Shown one piece after another: positions 26,540-35,399 of a DNA stretch of 64,000 bases; the stretch's first letter is position 1; each line of letters begins with the position of its first letter. Location of the stretch: the NCBI RefSeq assembly GCF_900103195.1, contig NZ_FMWU01000018.1, positions 1-64,000 of the forward strand, read 5' to 3'. Position numbers and translations under genes: made by a program. The notes under the pieces were generated by a model. It was not told the DNA's origin and did no database searches. It saw nothing but the letters and a program-made list of their open reading frames with translations. The DNA comes from Methylobacterium sp. UNC378MF. GTDB lineage: Bacteria > Pseudomonadota > Alphaproteobacteria > Rhizobiales > Beijerinckiaceae.

Positions 26540-27204
26540 GCCACGAGCACCCGGCTGGCAAACTGCACGCCGTAGGTCGAGGCGGCGGTGAGCGCCTCGA
26601 AGAAGGCCTCGGTCATCCCCGGCGATCCGGCATCGGCCGTCTTCGGCTGCTCGGTCTTCGGCCGGGTGACCGTGGCGGCGCAGCCCTGGGGCGCCCCCGC
26701 GAGGGTCGCGGCGTCGGCGCCCTCGGCGAACGAGAAGGCGACGAAGTAGGTCGGGTCGTAGACCTCCAGCGCGGCGACTCCCCGCCCCTGCTGGACCGGA
26801 ATCTTCAGCGGCAGCAGGAAGGTCATGACCAGCGCCTTGTCCTCCATGTGGGCGGCCGGCTCCTTCGGGTCGCCGAAGGCCTGCTCCTTGCCGCCGACCT
26901 TGAGCTTCGTGAAATAGCCGAACTCGGCGAGGTTGGCGGTGTTCTCGGTGGCGAGCCCGGCGAGCTCCTCCGGGCTGAGCGTGCCGTCCTTGTTGGTGTC
27001 GAGGCCCTGCGTGACGAAGGCCGTGTATTCGGGGTCGAAGCGCCACGTGTCGCGGACGCCGACGAGCTTGCCACCCTCGTAGACGAGCTGGGCCTTGGCG
27101 GTCACCCAGACATGCGGGTGGGCAGAGGCCGCCGAGGCGGCGCAGCCGAGGGCGGCGGCCAGCAGCAGGGCGGGCGGTTTCGGGCGGTGCGCGGCGATCG
27201 GCAT
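26530..27204 (-). CDS. DUF1007 family periplasmic protein with EF-hand-like loop
   Basis: This 224-residue protein starts with a signal peptide (hydrophobic core PALLLAAALGCAASAASA), then HPHVWVTAKAQLVYEGG, the DUF1007 hallmark. A canonical EF-hand loop DTNKDGTLSPEE occupies about residues 69-80. Proteins of this family are regularly encoded with NicO transporters and are thought to assist metal handling in the periplasm. The gene overlaps its transporter partner by 10 bases. The ATG at 27204 is chosen over a GTG at 27216. Confidence 0.83.
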   Translation of the reverse strand: MPIAAHRPKPPALLLAAALGCAASAASAHPHVWVTAKAQLVYEGGKLVGVRDTWRFDPEYTAFVTQGLDTNKDGTLSPEELAGLATENTANLAEFGYFTKLKVGGKEQAFGDPKEPAAHMEDKALVMTFLLPLKIPVQQGRGVAALEVYDPTYFVAFSFAEGADAATLAGAPQGCAATVTRPKTEQPKTADAGSPGMTEAFFEALTAASTYGVQFASRVLVACP

Positions 27205-27311
27205 GGGCGGAGGCACGCTCGCGGAGGGAGGCGGTCAGGCCGGATCTCCTCGCGCGCCGGTTGGGCGAAAGCGAGGCGCCGTCCCGACCCTGCGCCGATC
27301 ATTCGCCCCCG

Positions 27312-28223
27312 TCACTCGCCGCCGTCGAGGCCCATCAGCTGGAAGCTCACCCGCAGGTCGTTCGACATCGGGATGTCGAGGCGCTCGCCGTTGGGCAGGC
27401 GCTTGAGGAACCAGCGCTCGTAGGTCCAGCGCAGCGCCCGCGACTCGGCGAGCCGCGTGAAGGTCTGCTGCACGATGCCGGCGAGTTCGGGATCGTCCTT
27501 GCGGAACATGATGCCGTAGGGCTCGTAGGAGAGCTTGTCGGGCAGCACCGTGTAGTTCGCCCCGTCCTTCGCGTCGGTGGCGATCAGCCCGTAGAGCAGC
27601 ACGTCGTCGGTGGCGAAGGCGTCGGCCTTGCCGGCCTTCACCATCGCGTAGGAGGCGGCGTGGTCGGGGGCCGTCACCACCTGCGCGTCGATCTTCAGCC
27701 GGGCGAGCTGGTCGCGCACGGCCTTCTCGTTGGTGGTGCCCGCGGTGACCACAACGGTCTTGCCGCCGAGATCCCGGTAGGAGGCAATGCCGGCTCCGCG
27801 CTTTACCAGCAGCTGCGTCGCGCTGATGTAGTCCACCGGCGAGAAGGCGACCTGCTTGCGGCGCTCGGCGTTGGCCGTGGTCGAGCCGCATTCGAGGTCG
27901 ATCTTGCCGGAGGTCACCGCCTCGATGCGCGTCTCGGCGGTGACCGGCGCGTAGCGGACCTTCACCGGCCGGCCGATCGCCGCCTGGATGTCGTCGGCGA
28001 TCTCGCCGCAGAGGTCGATGGCGTAGCCGATGGGCCGGGGGCTGCCGTCCGGCAGCTTGCCCTCCACGAAGGAGAACGGCACCGAGCTCTCCCGGTAGCC
28101 GAGCACGATCTCGCCGCGCGCGGCGACGCTCTTGAGCGTGCCGGTGAGCACCTCAATGGCGAAAGCCGGCGACGCGCCAGCCAGCGCCAGGACCATCGCC
28201 GCCACGAGCCGCATCGCCATCAC
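27312..28223 (-). CDS. Orphan glutamate/aspartate-type substrate-binding protein
   Basis: This 303-residue periplasmic protein has a signal peptide ending near SPAFA and a class II amino-acid-binding fold. TLKSVAARGEIVLGYRESSV, IDLECGSTTANAERRKQV and VTAGTTNEKAV match the GltI family and are plainly paralogous to the gltI gene at 35719. No ABC permease or ATPase lies beside it. Instead it sits 25 bp downstream of a DAACS symporter on the same strand, suggesting one transcript. It may donate substrate to the gltJKL permease or act with the carrier; both are inference. Confidence 0.88.
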   Translation of the reverse strand: MMAMRLVAAMVLALAGASPAFAIEVLTGTLKSVAARGEIVLGYRESSVPFSFVEGKLPDGSPRPIGYAIDLCGEIADDIQAAIGRPVKVRYAPVTAETRIEAVTSGKIDLECGSTTANAERRKQVAFSPVDYISATQLLVKRGAGIASYRDLGGKTVVVTAGTTNEKAVRDQLARLKIDAQVVTAPDHAASYAMVKAGKADAFATDDVLLYGLIATDAKDGANYTVLPDKLSYEPYGIMFRKDDPELAGIVQQTFTRLAESRALRWTYERWFLKRLPNGERLDIPMSNDLRVSFQLMGLDGGE

Positions 28224-28248
28224 CGGTTCTCCCGTTCTCGCCCCGCCC

Positions 28249-29529
28249 CTACTCCGCCGGCGAGGCTACGGTGCCGACATGGTCGAGCCGCTGGTCGGTG
28301 GCGGTGAGCTGCCCCTCCCACTTGGCGACCGCCACGGTGGCGACGCTGTTGCCCAGCACGTTGGTGGCCGAGCGTCCCATGTCGAGAAACTGGTCGATGC
28401 CGATGATCAGCAGCAGCCCCGCCTCCGGGATGTTGAACTGCGTCAGCGTCGCCGAGATCACCACCAGCGAAGCGCGGGGCACGCCCGCCATGCCCTTCGA
28501 GGTCACCATCAGCAGGAACAGCATGGTGAGCTGCTGACCCCAGGTCAGCGGGATGTTGTAGGCCTGGGCGATGAACATCACCGCGAAGGTGCAGTACATC
28601 ATCGAGCCGTCGAGGTTGAACGAGTAGCCCATCGGCAGCACGAAGGAGGTGATGCGGTTGGGCACGCCGAACTGTTCGAGGTTCGTGAGCATCTTCGGGT
28701 AGGCCGCCTCGCTCGACGCGGTCGAGAAGGCGAGCACGAAGGGCTCCTTGATCAGGTTGATCAGCCGCATGATGCCGCCGCCGCCGAGCAACAGGAAGCC
28801 GACACCCATCAGCAGCGCCCAGAGCACCGCGAGGCCGATGTAGAACTCGATCAGGAACTTGCCGTAGGTGATGAGCACGCCGATGCCCTGCGTTGTGATG
28901 GTCGCCGCGATGGCGGCGAAGACCGCCACGGGGGCGAACAGCATCACGTAGCCCGTCACCTTCAGCATGACGTCGGCCACGCCCTCGATCCCCTTAGCGA
29001 GGAAGTGGCCCTTCTCGCCCAGGGCCGCGAGCGCCACGCCGAAGAAGATCGAGAAGACCACGATCTGCAGGATCTCGTTGTTGGCCATGGCCTCCACGGC
29101 GCTCTTGGGCACCAAGTGGGTCACGAATTCCTTGAGCGAGAGCGAGGCGGTCTTCAAGCCGGTGCCGGCGCCGACATCGGGCAGCGGCAGGTTCAGGTTC
29201 ACGCCCGGCTGCATCAGGTTGACCAGGATCAGCCCCAGCATCAGCGAGCAGAACGAGGCGCCGACGAACCAGAGCAGCGCCTTGCCGCCGACGCGGCCGA
29301 CCGCAGCGGTGTCGCCGAGATGCGCGATGCCGACGACGAGCGTCGAGAACACCAGCGGCGCGATGATCATCTTGATCAGCCGCAGGAAAACGTCGGAAAT
29401 CAGCGCGATGTAGCCGGCGATTTCCTTGGCGGTCTGCGGATCCGGCCATGTGATGCTGCAGGCGTAGCCCACCGCGATCCCGAGGAGCATCCCGACGAAG
29501 ATCATCGTCGTGAGTCGCGAACCTGTCAT
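28249..29529 (-). CDS. Dicarboxylate/amino acid:cation symporter (DAACS)
   Basis: This is a 426-residue secondary carrier of the GltP/DctA family, eight transmembrane helices plus two re-entrant loops. Seen are the helical hairpin serine-rich tip in AFSTASSEAAYPKM, the helix 7 segment YSFNLDGSMMYCTFAV with the family NxDG motif, and the HP2 tip SKGMAGVPRASLVV. It imports glutamate, aspartate or C4-dicarboxylates with Na+ or H+; the choice between gltP- and dctA-type cannot be made by eye. It diverges from livH across 243 bp containing an inverted repeat. Confidence 0.92.
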   Translation of the reverse strand: MTGSRLTTMIFVGMLLGIAVGYACSITWPDPQTAKEIAGYIALISDVFLRLIKMIIAPLVFSTLVVGIAHLGDTAAVGRVGGKALLWFVGASFCSLMLGLILVNLMQPGVNLNLPLPDVGAGTGLKTASLSLKEFVTHLVPKSAVEAMANNEILQIVVFSIFFGVALAALGEKGHFLAKGIEGVADVMLKVTGYVMLFAPVAVFAAIAATITTQGIGVLITYGKFLIEFYIGLAVLWALLMGVGFLLLGGGGIMRLINLIKEPFVLAFSTASSEAAYPKMLTNLEQFGVPNRITSFVLPMGYSFNLDGSMMYCTFAVMFIAQAYNIPLTWGQQLTMLFLLMVTSKGMAGVPRASLVVISATLTQFNIPEAGLLLIIGIDQFLDMGRSATNVLGNSVATVAVAKWEGQLTATDQRLDHVGTVASPAE

Positions 29530-29570
29530 CGGACTGCTCCTCGCCTGAGGCCGGGATGATCGAGCATTAA

Positions 29571-29595
29571 AGTTCGTTAACGTGAAGCACGAACT
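29571..29595. promoter_or_regulatory. Inverted repeat in the symporter/livH divergent promoter region
   Basis: AGTTCGT and ACGAACT are perfect 7-bp inverted arms separated by 11 bases. The site is 41 bp upstream of the symporter start and about 180 bp upstream of livH. The size fits a dimeric helix-turn-helix repressor or activator site, but no regulator gene is nearby. Confidence 0.35.
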
Positions 29596-29772
29596 ACGCC
29601 AGACGCAAGCCCATCCAGGCCCGGTTACTGGCGCAGTCGACTGTTTTCACGCGACGCTTGGCCGGCGATGAAACCGGTGGCCGGTTGGCTACGCTTGCGG
29701 TACGAGACTTGCGGCGACGATCCGCTCGCGCCAGACGCGGGCGGCACAAGAAACGAGCGCGCGCGGGAGTCC

Positions 29773-30690
29773 ATGGACGTTTTCGTACAGCAGTTGATCA
29801 ACGGGCTGACGCTCGGCTCGATCTACGGCCTGATCGCCATCGGCTACACGATGGTGTTCGGCATCATCGGCATGGTGAACTTCGCCCACGGCGACGTCTT
29901 CATGGTCTCCTGCTTCATCGCGCTGATCACCTTCCTGCTTTTGACTGTCTGGCTCGGGGTCAGCTCCATCGCGCTGGCCTTCCTGGTGGTGCTGGTGGTC
30001 GCCATGGCGCTGACCGCCCTGTGGGGCTGGGCGATCGAAAGGGTGGCCTACCGGCCGCTGCGCGGCTCGTTCCGCCTCGCGCCGCTGATCTCGGCGATCG
30101 GCGTGTCGATCTTCCTGTCGAACTTCGTGCAGGTGGTGCAGGGCGCGCGCAACAAGCCGACCCCGCCGATGCTGTCGGGCGGCATCACCCTGTTCGAACG
30201 GGACGGCTACGCGGTGTTCCTGGCCTGGAAGCAGGTGCTGATCATGGCGGTGACCGCCGTGCTGCTCACCGGCTTCTGGTATCTCGTGCAGCGCACGCCT
30301 TTCGGCCGGGCGCAGCGCGCCTGCGAGCAGGACCGCAAGATGGCGGCTTTGCTCGGCATCGACGTCGACCGCACGATCTCGCTGACCTTCGTGCTCGGCG
30401 CCGCGCTCGCGGCCGTCGCGGGCGTCCTCTACCTGATGTATTACGGCGTCGTGTCCTTCTCGGACGGGTTCGTGCCCGGCGTGAAGGCGTTCACGGCGGC
30501 GGTGCTCGGGGGCATCGGCTCCCTGCCAGGGGCGGTGCTCGGCGGCCTGATCATCGGGCTGATCGAGACCTTCTGGTCCGCCTACTTCTCCATCGAGTAC
30601 AAGGACGTCGCCGCCTTCTCGATCCTGGCGATCGTGCTGATCTTCATGCCGTCGGGCATCCTGGGCCGGCCCGAGGTCGAGAAAGTCTGA
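29773..30690 (+). CDS. livH: Branched-chain amino acid ABC transporter permease LivH
   Basis: This 305-residue inner-membrane permease has about eight hydrophobic segments and the LivH signature INGLTLGSIYGLIAIGYTMV near the N-terminus, GMVNFAHGD after it and a late cytoplasmic motif around AVLGGIGSLPGAVLGG. The frame is open from 29668, but MDVFVQQLINGL is the family N-terminus. It is the first gene of livHMGF, and its stop overlaps the livM start (TGATG). Confidence 0.94.
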   Translation: MDVFVQQLINGLTLGSIYGLIAIGYTMVFGIIGMVNFAHGDVFMVSCFIALITFLLLTVWLGVSSIALAFLVVLVVAMALTALWGWAIERVAYRPLRGSFRLAPLISAIGVSIFLSNFVQVVQGARNKPTPPMLSGGITLFERDGYAVFLAWKQVLIMAVTAVLLTGFWYLVQRTPFGRAQRACEQDRKMAALLGIDVDRTISLTFVLGAALAAVAGVLYLMYYGVVSFSDGFVPGVKAFTAAVLGGIGSLPGAVLGGLIIGLIETFWSAYFSIEYKDVAAFSILAIVLIFMPSGILGRPEVEKV

Positions 30691-32084
30691 TGGCCGGCTC
30701 GCAGACTGCTCTCCCGGGCTCCGCGATGGCCGGCATCCTGCGCGACGCCGCCCTCTACGCCCTCGTCACCTTCGGCCTCTGCGTCCCGATCATCGCCTAC
30801 CGCACGGATCCGGGACCCGGAACCGAGCTGGTGCTCGTGCCGCGCTGGGGGCTGGTGGCGGCACTCTGCGCGGCAATCTTCGTGGTGCGCCTCGTCCAGC
30901 GCCTCGTGCTGCTGCGCCGCGACGCGCGGCGGGCGCTGACCCCCTCCCCGGCCCAGGCGACCGAGGCCGTCCACGGCGAGCCCGACGCGGGCCAGAAAAC
31001 CTCGAAGGTCGGTCTCTGGCTGTTCATCTTCGTCGCGCTGACCCTGCCGATGATCTCCGCCCTGGCCACCGGGGGCCTGTCCTCGGCCCGCTACTGGATC
31101 GACCTGGGCATCCTGATCCTCACCTACGTGATGCTCGGCTGGGGGCTGAACATCGTCGTCGGCCTCGCCGGCCTGCTCGACCTCGGCTACGTCGCCTTCT
31201 ACGCGGTCGGAGCCTATTCCTACGCCCTGCTCTCGACCACCTTCGGCCTGTCGTTCTGGGTCTGCCTGCCGCTGGCGGGCCTGTTCGCCGGCCTGTGGGG
31301 GATGATCCTCGGCTTCCCGGTCCTGCGCCTGCGCGGCGACTACCTCGCCATCGTCACCCTCGCCTTCGGCGAGATCATCCGTCTCGTCCTGATCAACTGG
31401 ACCGACGTGACCGGCGGGGGCGCCGGCATCTCGTCGATCCCGCGGGCGACCTTCTTCGGGATCCCGTTCACGGCCGGCGACGACGGGTTTGCGGCGACCT
31501 TCGGCATCCCCTTCGACTCGATGCACCGGCTCGTCTTCCTGTATTACCTGATCCTGGGCCTCGCCCTGATCACCAACTTCGTCACCCTGCGCCTGCGCCG
31601 CCTGCCGATCGGGCGGGCCTGGGAGGCCCTGCGCGAGGACGAGATCGCCTGCCGGTCGCTCGGCATCGACACGACCGCCACGAAGCTGACGGCCTTTGCC
31701 CTGGGTGCGGCCTTCGGGGGCGTCGCAGGCTCTTTCTTCGCCGTGCGCCAGGGCTTCATCAGCCCCGAGAGCTTCAACTTCCTGGAGAGCGCCATCATCC
31801 TGGCGATCGTGGTGCTGGGCGGCATGGGCAGCCAGGTCGGCGTCGCGATCGCCGCGGTGGCGATGGTCGGCGGGCCGGAGATGCTGCGCAACCTCGGCTT
31901 CCTGAAGGCCGTGTTCGGCGAGGGCTTCGACCCGAGCGAGTACCGCCTGCTCCTGTTCGGGCTGGCCATGGTCGCCATGATGGTCTGGCGCCCGCGCGGC
32001 CTGATCTCGGAGCGCATGCCGTCGGTGTCGCTGGGCCAGCGGCGCGCGGTCTCGGGCGCCCACGTCAGCGAGGGGCACGGCTGA
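30690..32084 (+). CDS. livM: Branched-chain amino acid ABC transporter permease LivM
   Basis: This 464-residue permease pairs with LivH. After a long N-terminal region with two or three hydrophobic segments it has the LivM core LGWGLNIVVGLAGLLDLGYV, then RGDYLAIVTLAFGEIIRL and WEALREDEIACRSLGI, the EAA-like loop that contacts the ATPases. Length is slightly above the E. coli protein because of the N-terminal extension. It overlaps livH and livG by one base each. Confidence 0.94.
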   Translation: MAGSQTALPGSAMAGILRDAALYALVTFGLCVPIIAYRTDPGPGTELVLVPRWGLVAALCAAIFVVRLVQRLVLLRRDARRALTPSPAQATEAVHGEPDAGQKTSKVGLWLFIFVALTLPMISALATGGLSSARYWIDLGILILTYVMLGWGLNIVVGLAGLLDLGYVAFYAVGAYSYALLSTTFGLSFWVCLPLAGLFAGLWGMILGFPVLRLRGDYLAIVTLAFGEIIRLVLINWTDVTGGGAGISSIPRATFFGIPFTAGDDGFAATFGIPFDSMHRLVFLYYLILGLALITNFVTLRLRRLPIGRAWEALREDEIACRSLGIDTTATKLTAFALGAAFGGVAGSFFAVRQGFISPESFNFLESAIILAIVVLGGMGSQVGVAIAAVAMVGGPEMLRNLGFLKAVFGEGFDPSEYRLLLFGLAMVAMMVWRPRGLISERMPSVSLGQRRAVSGAHVSEGHG

Positions 32085-32974
32085 TGGCGACGTCACCGCT
32101 CCCCCCGCCGGTGCTCACGGTCGAGCACCTGACCATGCGGTTCGGCGGTCTCACCGCCGTCTCCGACCTGTCCTTCGAGGCGCGCCGCGGCGACATCACC
32201 GCGCTGATCGGCCCGAACGGGGCCGGCAAGACCACGGTGTTCAACTGCATCACCGGCTTCTACAAGCCGACCGAGGGGATGCTGACGCTGGCCCATGCCG
32301 ACGGCACGGCCCACCTGCTGGAGCGGCTTCCCAATCACAAGGTTAACCGCACCGCGCGGGTGGCGCGCACCTTCCAGAACATCCGCCTGTTCCAGGGCAT
32401 GACCGTGCTGGAGAACCTGCTGGTCGCCCAGCACGCGCCGCTGATGCGGGCCTCGGGCTACACGATCCTCGGGTTGCTCGGTCTCAAGACCTACCGGGAC
32501 GCGCAGGGCGCGGCAATCGAGCGGGCCAAGGCCTGGCTCGAGCGCATCGACCTCACGGCGCGCGCAGATGACCCGGCGGGCGCGCTGCCCTACGGCGCTC
32601 AGCGGCGCCTGGAGATCGCCCGGGCGATGTGCACCGACCCTGTGCTGCTCTGCCTCGACGAGCCGGCGGCCGGTCTCAATCCGCGGGAATCGGCGGAGCT
32701 CAACGGCCTCCTGCGCCACATTCGCGACGCGCACGACACCTCGGTGCTGCTGATCGAGCACGACATGTCGGTGGTGATGGAGATTTCCGACCACGTCGTT
32801 GTGCTCGATTACGGCGTGAAGATCGCCGACGGATCCCCCGCCGAGGTGCGGGCCGACCCGAAGGTGATCGCCGCCTATCTCGGCGTCGAGGACGAGGAGG
32901 TCGAGGCCGTGGAGGCGGAGGTCGGGATCACCGTGCCCCACGCCGACGGCGCGCCAACCGGAGTGCGGGCATGA
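32084..32974 (+). CDS. livG: Branched-chain amino acid ABC transporter ATPase LivG
   Basis: This is a 296-residue ABC ATPase. Walker A is GPNGAGKT, the signature-region equivalent is LPYGAQRRLEIARAM, Walker B is LLCLDEPAAGLN and the H-loop is LIEHDMSVVM. An insertion between Walker A and the signature is typical of LivG, as is the C-terminal LGVEDEE-like tail. It starts at the ATG overlapping the livM stop and itself overlaps livF by 4 bases. Confidence 0.94.
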   Translation: MATSPLPPPVLTVEHLTMRFGGLTAVSDLSFEARRGDITALIGPNGAGKTTVFNCITGFYKPTEGMLTLAHADGTAHLLERLPNHKVNRTARVARTFQNIRLFQGMTVLENLLVAQHAPLMRASGYTILGLLGLKTYRDAQGAAIERAKAWLERIDLTARADDPAGALPYGAQRRLEIARAMCTDPVLLCLDEPAAGLNPRESAELNGLLRHIRDAHDTSVLLIEHDMSVVMEISDHVVVLDYGVKIADGSPAEVRADPKVIAAYLGVEDEEVEAVEAEVGITVPHADGAPTGVRA

Positions 32975-33768
32975 GCGTCGCCGGCATCAACGTCCTGGTC
33001 GAGGAGACGCGGGCGATCCAGGCGGGGAAGAAGCCCCCGCTCCTCGCGGTGCGCGACGTCTCGACCTATTACGGCAGCGTCGCCGCCCTGCGCGGGGTCG
33101 ACCTCGACGTGGCCGAGGGCGAGATCGTCACGCTGATCGGTGCCAACGGCGCCGGCAAGTCGACCCTGATGATGACGATCTTCGGCAGCCCCCAGGCGCG
33201 CTCGGGGACGATCACCTATGACGGGCGCGACATCACCCGGCTGCCGACCCACGCCATCGCCCGGCTCGGCATCGCCCAGTCGCCGGAAGGCCGCCGGGTC
33301 TTCCCGCGCATGACCGTTTACGAGAATCTTCAGATGGGCGCCGCGCTCCACGACGGGCGCTTCTTCGCCGAGGATCTGGAGAAGGTCTGCGCCCTGTTCC
33401 CGCGGGTGAAGGAGCGCCTGAACCAGCGCGCCGGCACCATGTCAGGGGGCGAGCAGCAGATGCTGGCCATCGCCCGAGCCTTGATGAGCCGCCCGCGCCT
33501 GCTGCTCCTCGACGAGCCGTCACTCGGCCTCGCGCCGCTGGTGGTGAAGGGCATCTTCGACGCGATCCGCGAGCTGAACCGGACCGACGGCATGACGATC
33601 TTCCTTGTGGAGCAGAACGCCTACCACGCCCTGAAGCTCGCCCATCGCGGCTACGTGCTGGTCAACGGCCGGGTGACCATGAGCGGCACCGGGCGGGCGC
33701 TGCTCGACGATCCGAACGTCAAGGCCGCCTATCTGGAAGGGGGCCATGCCGGCCCGGTCGGGGCATGA
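32971..33768 (+). CDS. livF: Branched-chain amino acid ABC transporter ATPase LivF
   Basis: This 265-residue ABC ATPase partners with LivG. It has Walker A GANGAGKST, the LivF-type segment GIAQSPEGRRVFPRMTVYEN, signature MSGGEQQMLAIARAL, Walker B LLLLDEPSLGLAP and H-loop FLVEQNAYHAL. About 22 residues precede the usual family start. It overlaps livG by 4 bases (ATGA), consistent with coupled translation. Confidence 0.94.
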   Translation: MSVAGINVLVEETRAIQAGKKPPLLAVRDVSTYYGSVAALRGVDLDVAEGEIVTLIGANGAGKSTLMMTIFGSPQARSGTITYDGRDITRLPTHAIARLGIAQSPEGRRVFPRMTVYENLQMGAALHDGRFFAEDLEKVCALFPRVKERLNQRAGTMSGGEQQMLAIARALMSRPRLLLLDEPSLGLAPLVVKGIFDAIRELNRTDGMTIFLVEQNAYHALKLAHRGYVLVNGRVTMSGTGRALLDDPNVKAAYLEGGHAGPVGA

Positions 33769-33778
33769 GCGTGCAACC

Positions 33779-34156
33779 ATGAGCGTGCTGCAGGGGATCC
33801 TGTACGAGGAGCCGTCGGCCTGGCTGTTCCTGCTCGTCACCGTCGTGATGGGCGGCTGGGCCGGCTGGATGGCGGCCCGCGGCATCGCCCGGGGCTGGCG
33901 GCCGTTCTGGCACTGCGCCCTGGCGCTGCTTCTGGTGGCCGCCGCCGTGCGCTTCATCCACTACGCCCTGTTTTCGGGCACGCTGCTGTCGCTGCACTAC
34001 TATGCGGTCGACGCGGTCGTCGTCATGATCATCGGCGCGGCGGGCTTCCGCTACACGCGGACGCGCCAGATGACGAGCCAGTACCGCTGGCTCTACGAGA
34101 AGACCTCACCGCTGACATGGCGCGATCGGGCGCCCGAAGCGGGCGAGGTCCGATGA
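33779..34156 (+). CDS. Small membrane protein of the liv operon (DUF6867-like)
   Basis: This 125-residue protein has three hydrophobic segments and the elements GGWAGWMAARGIARGWRP, AAVRFIHYALF and a C-terminal basic tail with SQYRWLYEKTSPLTWRDR. I recall proteins like this between livF and the binding-protein gene in Rhizobiales liv operons (DUF6867), but no function is established. It begins 10 bp after livF. An auxiliary role in the LivHM complex is plausible inference. Confidence 0.7.
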   Translation: MSVLQGILYEEPSAWLFLLVTVVMGGWAGWMAARGIARGWRPFWHCALALLLVAAAVRFIHYALFSGTLLSLHYYAVDAVVVMIIGAAGFRYTRTRQMTSQYRWLYEKTSPLTWRDRAPEAGEVR

Positions 34157-34205
34157 GTGCGGCCGGATCCGCACGTGCGGTCCTGACATTTAGGGGAAGT
34201 ACGCG

Positions 34206-35327
34206 ATGAGATCGATTCTGCTGGCCGGGCTCGCCCTCGGCGCGATGGTGGCGGCCGCACAGGCCGCCGAGGTCAAGCTCGGCGTCGCCGCGCCGATCAC
34301 CGGCAACAGCGCCGCCATCGGCGCGCAGCTCAAGAACGGCGCGAGCCAGGCGGTCGAGGACCTCAACAAGGCCGGCACGCTGAAGGGCACGACGCTCACC
34401 GTCACGGTCGGCGACGACGCCTCCGACCCGAAGCAGGGCGTCTCGGTGGCCAACAAGTTCGCCAGCGACGGCGTGAAGATGGTCGTCGGCGACTACAATT
34501 CCGGCGTGTCGATCCCGGCCTCCGACGTCTATCTCGACGCCGGCATCATCCAGGTCACCCCCGCCTCCACGAACGTGAAGTTCACCGAGCGCGGCATGTG
34601 GAACACGTTCCGCACCTGCGGCCGCGACGACCAGCAGGGCGCGGTGGCCGGCACCTACCTGGCCGAGCACTTCAAGGGCAAGAAGATCGCCTTCGTCCAC
34701 GACAAGACGCCCTACGGCAAGGGGCTGGCCGACGAGACCCTGAAGGCGCTGAAGGCCAAGGGTGGCAAGGAGGCGATGTACGAGGGCATCAACCCGGGCG
34801 AGAAGGACTACTCGGCGCTCGTCTCCAAGCTCAAGTCAGCCAATGTCGATGTCGTCTATTTCGGCGGCTACTATACCGAGGCCGGCCTCATCCTGCGCCA
34901 GATGCGCGACCAGGGCCTGAAGGCGCCGATGATGGGCGGCGACGGCATGGTCGACCGCGAACTCGTGGCGATCGCCGGTCCCGCGGCCGAGGGCACGCTG
35001 ACCACCTTCCCGCCGGATGCCCGCAAGAACCCGAACGCCAAGGCGGCGCTGGCCGCCTTCAAGGCCAAGAACATCGATCCGGAGGGCTACACGCTCTACT
35101 CCTACGCCGCCGTTCAGGTCCTGGCGAAGGCGATGGCCGAGACCGGCTCCAGCGATGGCAAGAAGCTGGCCGACTGGCTGCATCAGGGCAAGCCGGTCGA
35201 TACGGTGGTCGGACCCATCGCCTACGACAAGAAGGGCGACATCACCCGGCCCGACTATGTCATGTACGAGTGGAAGAAGGGCGCCGACGGCAAGATCGAC
35301 TACAGCGGCAATGAGCTGACGAAGTAA
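34206..35327 (+). CDS. livK: Branched-chain amino acid ABC transporter substrate-binding protein
   Basis: This 373-residue periplasmic protein has a signal peptide ending near AAAQAAE, then the class I binding-protein start VKLGVAAPITGNSAAIG with GAQLKNGASQAVEDLN. Conserved segments KQGVSVANKFASDGVKMVVGD and KDYSALVSKLKSANVDVVYFGG are typical of the LIV family. It closes the liv operon at 49 bp after the small membrane protein and is followed by an intrinsic terminator. The exact ligand cannot be read from the sequence. Confidence 0.9.
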   Translation: MRSILLAGLALGAMVAAAQAAEVKLGVAAPITGNSAAIGAQLKNGASQAVEDLNKAGTLKGTTLTVTVGDDASDPKQGVSVANKFASDGVKMVVGDYNSGVSIPASDVYLDAGIIQVTPASTNVKFTERGMWNTFRTCGRDDQQGAVAGTYLAEHFKGKKIAFVHDKTPYGKGLADETLKALKAKGGKEAMYEGINPGEKDYSALVSKLKSANVDVVYFGGYYTEAGLILRQMRDQGLKAPMMGGDGMVDRELVAIAGPAAEGTLTTFPPDARKNPNAKAALAAFKAKNIDPEGYTLYSYAAVQVLAKAMAETGSSDGKKLADWLHQGKPVDTVVGPIAYDKKGDITRPDYVMYEWKKGADGKIDYSGNELTK

Positions 35328-35355
35328 GCCGCAGCCACAGACCGGGTTTTCAGTC

Positions 35356-35399
35356 CGACGCCGCCTCCCGATACCGCGGGGGGCGGCGTCGTCGTTTTC
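35356..35399 (+). terminator. Rho-independent terminator of the liv operon
   Basis: A perfect 10-bp stem, CGACGCCGCC (35356-35365) with GGCGGCGTCG (35382-35391), is followed by tcgttttct. It lies 28 bp beyond the livK-type gene stop. Confidence 0.8.

Noticed and set aside
29567..29580. TTAA...TTAA pair before the DAACS symporter resembling a CtrA box
   Set aside because: The spacer is 6, not 7, bases, so it does not meet the CtrA consensus; the overlapping inverted repeat is reported instead.
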